64,000 nt of DNA from NCBI GenBank assembly GCA_963704535.1, contig OY969916.1, positions 3,100,001 through 3,164,000 on the forward strand, in the 5' to 3' direction. Of the stretch, positions 28,071-35,388 are shown piece after piece. The DNA comes from G963704535 sp963704535. Its GTDB lineage: Bacteria > Chloroflexota > Chloroflexia > Chloroflexales > Roseiflexaceae. Every line of letters starts with the position of its first letter. The first letter of the stretch is position 1. The notes beneath the pieces were generated by a model. That model was not told the origin of the DNA. It saw only the letters and a program-made list of their open reading frames with translations, and ran no database searches. The position numbers and the translations under genes are program-made.

Positions 28071-29120
28071 ATGACGCAGCCTGCTGGCTCGCCAACCATT
28101 CCGGCGGGCGCTAACCGATACCAGCTCGCGTATCAGCGCGTTCCCGGCAAGCACTGTTTCTATTCGACAGTCGCGGGCGTACTGTCCTATTACCGCTGGG
28201 GTGATTTCAGCGAAGCGCTGGTGATGCTGTGCAGCGGTGGGCTGACGTTCAGGTTTTCCGAGCACCTTCGCCCTGATGATGTCATACCATTTTTTATTCT
28301 GCCGGGGTCGCATATGTCGGAGCGGCAGATACAGCAGTTTTTAGGGGTCGAGTTGAGCTGGCTCGAAGAACACGATCCCGCCATGGCCTGGGAAAAGACA
28401 AAGGAGAACTTGCATCGGGACGAACTCCAGGTGGTCGCCGCCGATACTTATTACCTCCCCTTCTACCCGCGCCACTATCTCCAGCACCATACGTACCACC
28501 TGGTGACAGTCACGGGCTACGATGGGCAGCACGCCTACGTTAGCGACATGCTGTATGAAGGGCCGATCGGCGTTGAAGATCTTCAGAAAGCACGAAACGC
28601 GTACCACCACAGAGCACTCGCGGTTCGCTTCGTTGCCAAGCCATTGCTGTCGGCGGCGTACTTGCGAGCGGCGCTGGCCCAGGGTCTAGTCGCTTATCAC
28701 CCCGCCGACGAACACTCCGCTCCAGGTTCGACGACCGAGCAGGGCCAGGCATTTATCCGGGCACTCACGCATTGGGTGATTGCTTTGCAACCTGAGCCGA
28801 TTGCGCTATCGCTCTTTATTTCTCAACTGTACTATCAAATTATTGAGCAAGTGGCACATCCACGCCGTCTGTTTGCGGCCGGCCTGAACGATATGGTCGA
28901 TATGCCTGAGCTGTGCGCGACGCGAGAACTACTGCTTGGGTTCGAGCCTATCGCCGATCGCTGGACGGCCGCTGCCAATGTGTTGCTCAAAGGCTGTGTC
29001 TACACTCAGGGTGATCCTTCTTCTGTTCTGGCCCGCGCGACCGCGCATCTTGAAGCGGCGATCAAAGACGAGGCAGAAGCTGTTGAACACCTGGGCGAGA
29101 TGGTGCGATCAGATTGTTAG
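28071..29120 (+). CDS. BtrH-like protein, copy 3
   Basis: About 349 residues, closest to copy 1: YQRVPGKHCFYSTVAGVLSY holds the cysteine, YHLVTVTGYDGQHAYVSDM the histidine and acid. The C-terminal half is a helical domain with no recognised motif. Start: ATG 28071 with AAAGGA about a dozen bases upstream; the frame is open further upstream (ATG at 28008), without a ribosome site. It immediately precedes the PqqD-like gene, separated by a family B repeat. Likely an acyl transferase by homology to BtrH; whether it acts on the short peptides downstream or on an NRPS product cannot be read here. Confidence 0.72.
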   Translation: MTQPAGSPTIPAGANRYQLAYQRVPGKHCFYSTVAGVLSYYRWGDFSEALVMLCSGGLTFRFSEHLRPDDVIPFFILPGSHMSERQIQQFLGVELSWLEEHDPAMAWEKTKENLHRDELQVVAADTYYLPFYPRHYLQHHTYHLVTVTGYDGQHAYVSDMLYEGPIGVEDLQKARNAYHHRALAVRFVAKPLLSAAYLRAALAQGLVAYHPADEHSAPGSTTEQGQAFIRALTHWVIALQPEPIALSLFISQLYYQIIEQVAHPRRLFAAGLNDMVDMPELCATRELLLGFEPIADRWTAAANVLLKGCVYTQGDPSSVLARATAHLEAAIKDEAEAVEHLGEMVRSDC

Positions 29121-29219
29121 AGACTGTTTGAACGGGCGAGCTTGAGGGGGCGCCTCTCAACCTCCCCTTTCCACCACAGCTCGTAAGCCAGACGATTGCC
29201 TTTTCAAACAGTTTCTTAG
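29119..29219. repeat. Intergenic palindromic repeat (family B)
   Basis: AGAGACTGTTTGAACGGG at the left and TTTTCAAACAGTTTCTTAG at the right form the inverted ends around TTGAGGGGGCGCCTCTCAA. It begins in the stop codon of BtrH copy 3 and ends 28 bases before the PqqD-like gene. Confidence 0.87.
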
Positions 29220-29247
29220 ATCGGAAAATTGAGAGAGAGGCTTGCCA

Positions 29248-29553
29248 ATGCAATACTACCAGGTTAAGGATCTGCTGGAGTACCTGAAGGTGCAGAATGA
29301 GTGGGTTGTCGTTGATATCGAGACCAACGAGGCCTACCAGATCAACCAGACGCTGAAGTATATCCTTGAAAGCTGTCAAGAGCCGCGAACGAGCGATCAG
29401 GTGTACCAATATTTGCGTGGGTTAGATGCATGGGATGCCGAAGGTGTCCAGGAAGATGAAGTGATCACACCCGCCGATGTCGTCGAGTGCCTGGAGGAGT
29501 TACTCGCACTCGGGCTTGTTCGGGTACACGAAGCATATAGCGTTCCTAAATGA
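29248..29553 (+). CDS. PqqD-like small protein (candidate RiPP leader-recognition element)
   Basis: About 101 residues. The pattern VVVDIETNEAYQINQTLKYI followed by a helix, RTSDQVYQYL, and a last helix VVECLEELLALGLVRV is the PqqD winged-helix layout (strand hairpin 'vvld..t..y.ln..a', then 'eL...glv'). PqqD-like domains bind the leader of ribosomal peptides in PQQ, lasso and other RiPP pathways. Start ATG 29248 with GAGAGG upstream. The last five codons and the stop (AYSVPK-stop) are formed by the end of a family A repeat, so the original C terminus may have been longer. Assignment is by pattern only. Confidence 0.65.
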   Translation: MQYYQVKDLLEYLKVQNEWVVVDIETNEAYQINQTLKYILESCQEPRTSDQVYQYLRGLDAWDAEGVQEDEVITPADVVECLEELLALGLVRVHEAYSVPK

Positions 29554-29629
29554 GTTGTAAAAGGGGGTGTGGGGGAAGCCCCCGCAGAAAAGCCCAACCA
29601 CTTTTACAACTCAGATAGGTTTGCTATAG
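29535..29629. repeat. Family A palindromic repeat
   Basis: Single copy from ATATAGCGTTCCTAAATGAG to CTTTTACAACTCAGATAGGT and TTGCTATA. Its left end lies inside the PqqD-like coding sequence and supplies that gene's stop codon. Confidence 0.88.
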
Positions 29630-29652
29630 CATCTCAAAGGAGCGAGTGACTC

Positions 29653-30039
29653 ATGAACTTCGGTGTTTCTGATGAGGCGATCCTACAAAAGGCGGTTGCT
29701 TTAGCTCAGATTCAAAACGCAGAGGTTTCCTTTCAAAAGATAGCGCTTGAGCGGGCGCGGGGTCTGACAATTCAGGGAAATTTAGCCAACGGCGATGTAT
29801 TTACACATATTCTCGTCGATGACCACCAGACAACCTACTGGAAAGCGTTTATCGTCTGCCACGAGCTTGGCCACCTTGCGATGCACACCGGGTATGGCAA
29901 TCTGCTGGCGCTTGACCGGCCGCTACTCAATAAGCTCGAGCGCGAGGCTAACTGGTTCGCGACCAAGCTTATACATAAGATCCGGTTCGAATTGCTGGTG
30001 CGTCGTGTGATATCGATATTTTCCCCTGCCCGCCATTGA
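29653..30039 (+). CDS. ImmA/IrrE-like (M78) zinc metallopeptidase domain protein
   Basis: 128 residues. FIVCHELGHLAMH holds the HExxH zinc site and EREANWFATKL has the third ligand glutamate, the standard ImmA/IrrE arrangement. The protein is little more than the catalytic domain; there is no DNA-binding helix-turn-helix. Start ATG behind AAAGGAG at 12 bases. It stands between the PqqD-like gene and the five-peptide array with fewer than 80 bases to the first peptide, so cleavage of those peptides is the natural hypothesis; a protease for a small regulator would be the alternative. Confidence 0.78.
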   Translation: MNFGVSDEAILQKAVALAQIQNAEVSFQKIALERARGLTIQGNLANGDVFTHILVDDHQTTYWKAFIVCHELGHLAMHTGYGNLLALDRPLLNKLEREANWFATKLIHKIRFELLVRRVISIFSPARH

Positions 30040-30116
30040 GAAATGGCGGATTTGAAAGATCGAGAGGCGATTGGGGTTGTTTCTGGCTCCAATCGTAATG
30101 AAAGGAGGTGAACGAG

Positions 30117-30179
30117 ATGAGGAAGCCAAAACTTCGTAAGCTTGGACAGGTGTTTGCAGCCGGCGCCCTGAAGACGTAA
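30117..30179 (+). CDS. Short leader-like peptide, array member 1 (20 aa)
   Basis: ATG preceded by a perfect AAAGGAGGTG at eight bases. It encodes MRKPKLRKLGQVFAA followed by GALKT. The K-P-x-L-x-x-L-G-x-V run resembles the leader motif (Y/K-x-x-P-x-L-x-x-L-G) recognised by PqqD-like proteins in lasso-peptide pathways. It has no second ATG two codons upstream, which fixes the start for the other members too. There is no known product. Confidence 0.75.
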   Translation: MRKPKLRKLGQVFAAGALKT

Positions 30180-30182
30180 GGA

Positions 30183-30272
30183 GTAGCGTTCCTAAATGAG
30201 TTGTAAAAGGAGGTGTGGGGGAAGCCCCATGAAAAACCTCCCCACTTTATAACCCTGCTAGGGACGCTATAT
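30183..30272. repeat. Family A palindromic repeat between peptides 1 and 2
   Basis: TAGCGTTCCTAAATGAGTTG at the left and CTAGGGACGCTATA at the right form the inverted ends, with GTGGGGGAAGCCCCAT inside. It separates the first peptide from the remaining four. Confidence 0.85.
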
Positions 30273-30314
30273 GCCATCCTGTTGTCGATCTTGCAAACGA
30301 AAGGAACAATGACA

Positions 30315-30374
30315 ATGCGAAAACCAACGCTTCGCAAACTTGGCCGCGTCTTTGCAGCTGCTGGAAAGATGTGA
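30315..30374 (+). CDS. Short leader-like peptide, array member 2 (19 aa)
   Basis: Encodes MRKPTLRKLGRVFAA then AGKM. AAAGGA lies nine bases ahead of this ATG; a second in-frame ATG at 30309 is only about three bases from the ribosome site, so 30315 is preferred. Conserved first 15 residues and a variable end, as in the other copies. Confidence 0.75.
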   Translation: MRKPTLRKLGRVFAAAGKM

Positions 30375-30390
30375 AAGGAAGTACATGACC

Positions 30391-30459
30391 ATGCGAAAAC
30401 CAACGGTTCGCAAGCTTGGTCGCGTCTTCGCAGCCGCCAAGCGATTCACACCCTTCTAG
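30391..30459 (+). CDS. Short leader-like peptide, array member 3 (22 aa)
   Basis: Encodes MRKPTVRKLGRVFAA then AKRFTPF. Ribosome site AAAGGAAG upstream; the alternative ATG at 30385 is too close. Followed by a GC-rich hairpin (30476-30501). The tail is longer and unlike those of members 1 and 2. Confidence 0.78.
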   Translation: MRKPTVRKLGRVFAAAKRFTPF

Positions 30460-30475
30460 GCAGTAGGTAATCGCC

Positions 30476-30501
30476 GTCCCGGCTCGCCTTGGGGCCGGGA
30501 C
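30476..30501 (+). promoter_or_regulatory. Hairpin between peptides 3 and 4
   Basis: GTCCCGGC and GCCGGGAC form an 8-bp perfect stem with a 10-base loop, not followed by a T-tract. Just downstream, CCTCCT (30504-30509) can pair with AGGAGG (30535-30540), the ribosome site of peptide 4. Confidence 0.65.
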
Positions 30502-30549
30502 ATCCTCCTGGAAATTGTGTGCAATAGATACAAAAGGAGGTACATGACG

Positions 30550-30621
30550 ATGCGAAAACCAACGGTTCGTAAGCTTGGCCGCGTCTTTGCAGCGGCCTAC
30601 AAAGCAGAGCCATTCCCCTAG
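30550..30621 (+). CDS. Short leader-like peptide, array member 4 (23 aa)
   Basis: Encodes MRKPTVRKLGRVFAA then AYKAEPFP. The ribosome site AAAGGAGG is nine bases before this ATG and three before the in-frame ATG at 30544. The first 15 residues equal those of member 3, with some silent differences, so the peptide sequence is being kept by selection. The last eight residues are different. Confidence 0.8.
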   Translation: MRKPTVRKLGRVFAAAYKAEPFP

Positions 30622-30639
30622 GCTACAAGTATGATCGCT

Positions 30640-30666
30640 GTCCCGGTTCGCCCTTGGGGCCGGGAC
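30640..30666 (+). promoter_or_regulatory. Hairpin between peptides 4 and 5
   Basis: GTCCCGG and CCGGGAC form a 7-bp stem with a loop nearly identical to the one after peptide 3, again followed by a CCTCCT run that may mask the next ribosome site. Confidence 0.6.
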
Positions 30667-30718
30667 CTCCTCCTGGAATTGTGTGCTGTACGAACGGTAC
30701 AAAATGAGGTACATGACG

Positions 30719-30781
30719 ATGCAGAAACCTAAACTACGCAAGCTTGGCCGTGTCTTTGCAGCCGGGATGAAGACTATATAG
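30719..30781 (+). CDS. Short leader-like peptide, array member 5 (20 aa)
   Basis: Encodes MQKPKLRKLGRVFAA then GMKTI. TGAGGT is the ribosome site. It resembles member 1 in having K-L and a glycine after FAA. A perfect 10-bp hairpin follows, and then the D-Asn NRPS. Confidence 0.75.
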   Translation: MQKPKLRKLGRVFAAGMKTI

Positions 30782-30791
30782 GCCATCGTAG

Positions 30792-30819
30792 GTCCTGGCC
30801 CGCCTGGTCGGGCCAGGAC
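30792..30819 (+). promoter_or_regulatory. Hairpin between the peptide array and the Asn NRPS
   Basis: GTCCTGGCCC and GGGCCAGGAC form a perfect 10-bp stem with an 8-base loop. It is the strongest of the three hairpins in the array; without a T-run it is more likely an attenuator or mRNA-processing/stability element than a standard terminator. Confidence 0.65.
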
Positions 30820-30840
30820 ATCTTGCTAACTGTAGGTATT

Positions 30841-33800
30841 ATGGCACTGTTCGGAAAGAGCGTTCCCACCATGAGCGATACGTGTGCGGCAGATGATCGG
30901 CAAGTTTACCCGTTAACGCATCCGCAAAAACGGGTCTGGTATATCGAACAACTCTACCCCGGTACATCGGTGTATAACATCGGTGGCCTGGCGCATATCA
31001 AAGGCTCCTTGAACACCCCTCTGCTGGTACAGGCCATTAATATGTTTGTTGAGCGTAATCAGGCGGTGCGGCTAAGGCTGTGCGAGCGTACCGGCACAGT
31101 CGGCCAATACGTCGCCGAATATGCCAGGTTTGAACCTGATTTTATTGACCTTTCTACCACCGAGAGAGCTGAAACCGCGTTACAGTATCGGGTTGAACAA
31201 ATATTCAGGAGGCCATTTCAGCTACAAGATGGGCAGCTATTCTACTTCGCGCTGTTCAAGCTTTCGGAAGAAGAAACTATTTTTCTTGTCAAATTTCATC
31301 ATATTATCGCCGATGGATGGTCGATTGGTCTAACATCAGAACAGATCTTTGGCGCCTATTCAAAGCTTACTCACGGCGAGGAGTACGATTCGCAAGCAGA
31401 GCATTGCTATATCGATTTTATCGACCATGAGCAGCGATACCTGGCGTCTCAACGCTATCAAAAAGATAAGGACTATTGGCGCACAAAGTTTTGTAATATG
31501 TCAATCACGTCCCACGCCCTAGTATCAGAGACCGATATCGCGAAAGCTAGAGAGTTTGAGCTTGACAAAGATTTTTCCGAGACCTTAAAACATTTCTCGA
31601 AAGACACTTATTCCCTCAGTACACTATTTTTGTCGATATATTTGCTCTATCTACATCGATTAATGCAACAAGATCAACTGATTATCGGAATACCAGTACT
31701 AAATAGGTATGGGAAGCGAGAAAAGTCTATATTTGGGATGTTTACAGGTGTAATGCCGTTTATTTCCGTAATAGATACATCTAAAACCATTCATGATTTT
31801 ATTACAAAGATTAGCAACAACTTAATCGAAGACTATCGCCATCAAAAATACCCATACGATGTTCTGGTAAGTGACCTGGGCTTGATCAAATCGGGCAGGA
31901 ACAGCCTCTTTGACATCTGTTTTAATTATTACAACACCAGGCTTTCTACTCAATTAGAAGATATTCGGATCGAAAATCATGAGTATTATAGTGGCTACCA
32001 AACCTATTCGCTACAGCTTATTATCAAAGACTGGTCCGACTCCGGCCGCTTGACGCTCTGCTTCACATATAAAAGCAAAGACTATACCGACGCTCAAATC
32101 GAGCAGATGTATAGATCGATCATGCATTTGCTGGAACTGCTAATACGAGCTTCTGACCAAAAGATCGGTGAACTAATTCTGGCATCGGCCTCGGAGCAAG
32201 AAGCATTATTGCGCGTCTTTAATGCAACAGCGGCCGACTTCCCCCAAGCAGAGACTATTCACCAGCTCTTTGAAGCGCAAGTCGAACGCACGCCAACCCA
32301 TATCGCCCTGAGCTTCGATGGCAGGACGTTGACATATGCCCAGCTAAACACGCGCGCTAACCAACTAGCCCGCGCGCTTGTCAAACGCGGGATTCGGCCA
32401 GAAATGATTGTCGGGCTGATAAACACCCATTCGCTGGAAACAGTTATCGGCATACTTGGTATTTTGAAAGCAGGCGCTGCTTATCTGCCGATCGATCCAA
32501 AAGAGCCCCCTGACCGAATGAATTTCATGCTGGCCGATGCCGCGCCACAACTGTTGCTGGTCAATACGAAGCTTGATGACGCTGTGATCTTCGAGGGAGA
32601 TACTCTCGATCTAACAGATGTAGGTTTGTACACCGGCGCAACCGACAACCTAACGTTCTACAATAATGCAAGCCAGCTTGTCTATGTCATTTATACCTCC
32701 GGCTCCACTGGTGTGCCAAAAGGTACAATGATTGCCCATCAGCAGCTCGTCAACTATATTTGGTGGGCGAAGCAAATATATATCAACGATCAGTCCGATA
32801 TATTTGCGCTCTACTCGTCTCTCGCGTTTGACTTGACTATCACGTCGATCTTCACTCCGTTACTATGTGGCAATACGGTTGTGATCTACAGTGATTCGGA
32901 AGATGAGTATGTTCTGTTTCGGATTATACGCGAGAACCAGGTGACGATCCTCAAATTAACGCCTTCCCACCTATCATTACTCAAAGACGGTGATTACCGT
33001 AATTCTTCACTGAGAAGGCTGATCGTTGGCGGCGAGAACTTGAAAGTCAGCCTGGCCCGCAATGTATATGCGTGCTTTGGCGGCCATATTGAAATTATGA
33101 ACGAGTATGGTCCTACCGAAACGGTTGTTGGATGTATGCTCCATCACTACGACTATACGCAGGACCGCCTCACTTCTGTGCCGATTGGCGGTCCCGCGCA
33201 TAACGTGCAGGTGTATGTGCTCGACCAGTTCTTGAAGCCTGTGCCGCTGTACAGCGTCGGCGAACTGTATGTTTCAGGGGCTGGGGTTGCGCGTGGGTAC
33301 CTCAACCGGCCCGAACTGACAAGTGAACGTTTTGTACCAGATCCTTTTATGCGTGGACGGCGCATGTATAAAACCGGCGATCTCGCGCGGTTCATTCGTG
33401 CCGACTGTATAGAGTATGTCGGGCGGGCCGACCGCCAGGTGAAAGTACGCGCCCATCGAATTGAATTGGGCGAGATAGAAACCTGTCTGGAAGGACATCC
33501 GCTGATCAAGGATGCGATCGTCGTTTACCGCGAGCCTACAGAGGATGAAGGGCACCTGTGCGGCTATATCGTCGTAAGTGCTGAGATCTCGCCGGCAGAG
33601 CTTCGCGCGTATGTATCAGGCTACTTACCCGCGTATATGATCCCGTCGCGCTTTACGCGGATCGATGCCATTCCGCTCACCGGCAACGGCAAAATAGACT
33701 ATAACGCGCTACCCGATGCGCTTATGGCGGAACAGCAGCCGGACATGCCGGATGTGGCCGGGAGCAGCGCAGAACATGTGCTGCTTCGGACCATCGGAGA

Positions 33801-35370
33801 TGTCCTACAGATCGATGATCTGGATCTTGATGATCATTTTTTTCATCTCGGCGGCGACTCAATAAAGGCGATTCAGATCGCAGCACGTATAAGCCACCAT
33901 GGATTAAGCCTGAAAGCCCGAGATATTCTGGCGTATCCAATTATTCGGCAGATGGCGTTGTGTATTAGCCACGCAAGCGCGGCAGTGTCGCAGGAACCAT
34001 GTACCGGTATCGTTGCAACCACGCCGATCGTAGCGTGGTTCTTTGCTCAAAACTTTACCAATCCTCATTATTATAACCAGTCGGTATGTTTAAGGCTCAA
34101 ACGCAAAGTAGCCGTCGAATATCTTGCGGACGCGATGACTGCACTCATCCTTCATCATGATACATTACGCCTCAACTATGACGCACATTCGCATTGCTTA
34201 TTTTATAATGATCGATATATCTATGAAAAACACACAGTAGCAGCATATGACCTCGCCGATGATCAGCCCGCGAAACAACAACAGCGGATGCTACATATTT
34301 GCGAGGAAGCAAGAGCAAGCCTTAACATTGAGCATGGAATGCTCATAAAAACCTGTGTTTTCGACCTGGGGGTAAATGGCAGCTATCTCTTCTTAACAAT
34401 GCACCACCTGATTGTCGATGCGGTATCGTGGAGAATTATCTGCGAAGATCTGTATCTGTTGTTGACCCAAAGACTTAGCCAGCAACAGCTTCGCTTGCCG
34501 CCTAAAATACATTCCTACCAACATTGGGCGGATCAGTTTGCTACAACCGCTCAGACGATCGCCCAGGACGAGTTGTCGTATTGGCAAGCACAAACCAGCT
34601 GGCCGGGTTCCTGGCCTGGGTGGAGGCCGGGAACGACTGCGATGTTGGAGTGTGACACAGCGATTATAACCGTTGACGACAGAACGACGCACGAGCTTTT
34701 GACACAGGCCAATGTTGCTTATGGTACCGAAGTAAAAGATCTGCTCGTCACCGCGTTCGCGCAGGCCGCCGGCGCCGTGCTAGGCCGCGACGATCTGGTC
34801 GTGATGTTCGAAGGACACGGACGAGAGCCGCTCGGCGCAGAGCTTGATCTTTCACGCACGGTAGGTTGGTTTACAAGTATCTATCCCGTACACTTGAAAC
34901 TTTCCGGTGAAAGTAATGCCGCAGATATCAAAGTGGTCAAAGAGCAGCTCAGGCAGATACCGAATAAAGGTGTAGGATTTGGCGTACTTCGTTATCTACT
35001 GGAATGCCTCGATATCGATGATAGCAGATACATCCGATTTAATTATTTAGGCGAGATTGGAGCAGGTTTCGATAACGATCTATTTGCTATACACATTGGG
35101 GATTACGGCAATGAAATCGATAAACGAAATCACCTACCCTATGTATTAGATATCAATTGCTACATTGTCCACCGGCAATTGAGTATTTCCTTGACGTATA
35201 AGCGTCATCAGTGGACCGAAGAGACCATACAAACGTTCTTGACCATGTGGTCTCGAAATCTCCATGAGCTTATCAGCCACTGCCTTGCACAGAACCAGGT
35301 TGAGTTTACGCCTTCGGACTTCGATACGGTCGATCTATCACAAACAGAGCTTGATATGTTGTTGGGGTAG
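30841..35370 (+). CDS. NRPS C-A(Asn)-PCP-E
   Basis: About 1509 residues. C (FHHIIADGWS), A (YTSGSTGVPKG, NEYGPTETVVG, YKTGDLAR), PCP of the GGDS type usual before E domains (HLGGDSIKAIQ), and E (MHHLIVDAVSWRII). Pocket residues D-L-T-K-I-G-E-V-G-K point to asparagine. A module of this shape (acylating C, Asn, E) starts prodrug pathways, making an N-acyl-D-Asn cap in xenocoumacin, zwittermicin, amicoumacin and colibactin biosynthesis. The next gene encodes the matching peptidase, which strengthens this. Start: ATG 30841; ATG 30871 is an alternative and neither has a strong ribosome site. Confidence 0.93.
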   Translation: MALFGKSVPTMSDTCAADDRQVYPLTHPQKRVWYIEQLYPGTSVYNIGGLAHIKGSLNTPLLVQAINMFVERNQAVRLRLCERTGTVGQYVAEYARFEPDFIDLSTTERAETALQYRVEQIFRRPFQLQDGQLFYFALFKLSEEETIFLVKFHHIIADGWSIGLTSEQIFGAYSKLTHGEEYDSQAEHCYIDFIDHEQRYLASQRYQKDKDYWRTKFCNMSITSHALVSETDIAKAREFELDKDFSETLKHFSKDTYSLSTLFLSIYLLYLHRLMQQDQLIIGIPVLNRYGKREKSIFGMFTGVMPFISVIDTSKTIHDFITKISNNLIEDYRHQKYPYDVLVSDLGLIKSGRNSLFDICFNYYNTRLSTQLEDIRIENHEYYSGYQTYSLQLIIKDWSDSGRLTLCFTYKSKDYTDAQIEQMYRSIMHLLELLIRASDQKIGELILASASEQEALLRVFNATAADFPQAETIHQLFEAQVERTPTHIALSFDGRTLTYAQLNTRANQLARALVKRGIRPEMIVGLINTHSLETVIGILGILKAGAAYLPIDPKEPPDRMNFMLADAAPQLLLVNTKLDDAVIFEGDTLDLTDVGLYTGATDNLTFYNNASQLVYVIYTSGSTGVPKGTMIAHQQLVNYIWWAKQIYINDQSDIFALYSSLAFDLTITSIFTPLLCGNTVVIYSDSEDEYVLFRIIRENQVTILKLTPSHLSLLKDGDYRNSSLRRLIVGGENLKVSLARNVYACFGGHIEIMNEYGPTETVVGCMLHHYDYTQDRLTSVPIGGPAHNVQVYVLDQFLKPVPLYSVGELYVSGAGVARGYLNRPELTSERFVPDPFMRGRRMYKTGDLARFIRADCIEYVGRADRQVKVRAHRIELGEIETCLEGHPLIKDAIVVYREPTEDEGHLCGYIVVSAEISPAELRAYVSGYLPAYMIPSRFTRIDAIPLTGNGKIDYNALPDALMAEQQPDMPDVAGSSAEHVLLRTIGDVLQIDDLDLDDHFFHLGGDSIKAIQIAARISHHGLSLKARDILAYPIIRQMALCISHASAAVSQEPCTGIVATTPIVAWFFAQNFTNPHYYNQSVCLRLKRKVAVEYLADAMTALILHHDTLRLNYDAHSHCLFYNDRYIYEKHTVAAYDLADDQPAKQQQRMLHICEEARASLNIEHGMLIKTCVFDLGVNGSYLFLTMHHLIVDAVSWRIICEDLYLLLTQRLSQQQLRLPPKIHSYQHWADQFATTAQTIAQDELSYWQAQTSWPGSWPGWRPGTTAMLECDTAIITVDDRTTHELLTQANVAYGTEVKDLLVTAFAQAAGAVLGRDDLVVMFEGHGREPLGAELDLSRTVGWFTSIYPVHLKLSGESNAADIKVVKEQLRQIPNKGVGFGVLRYLLECLDIDDSRYIRFNYLGEIGAGFDNDLFAIHIGDYGNEIDKRNHLPYVLDINCYIVHRQLSISLTYKRHQWTEETIQTFLTMWSRNLHELISHCLAQNQVEFTPSDFDTVDLSQTELDMLLG

Positions 35371-35388
35371 GCACAGGAAACTATTTCT

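Noticed and set aside
29248..30781. Complete lasso-peptide gene cluster
   Set aside because: The leader motif and a PqqD-like protein fit, but there is no asparagine-synthetase-like cyclase or transglutaminase-like protease in the window and the peptides lack a threonine-glycine junction and a core of lasso length.
30247..30786. Minus-strand frame covering the micropeptide array
   Set aside because: It only mirrors the repeated array (repeated Arg/Ser/Leu-rich segments). The plus strand has a ribosome site before each of five short ORFs and silent differences between copies.
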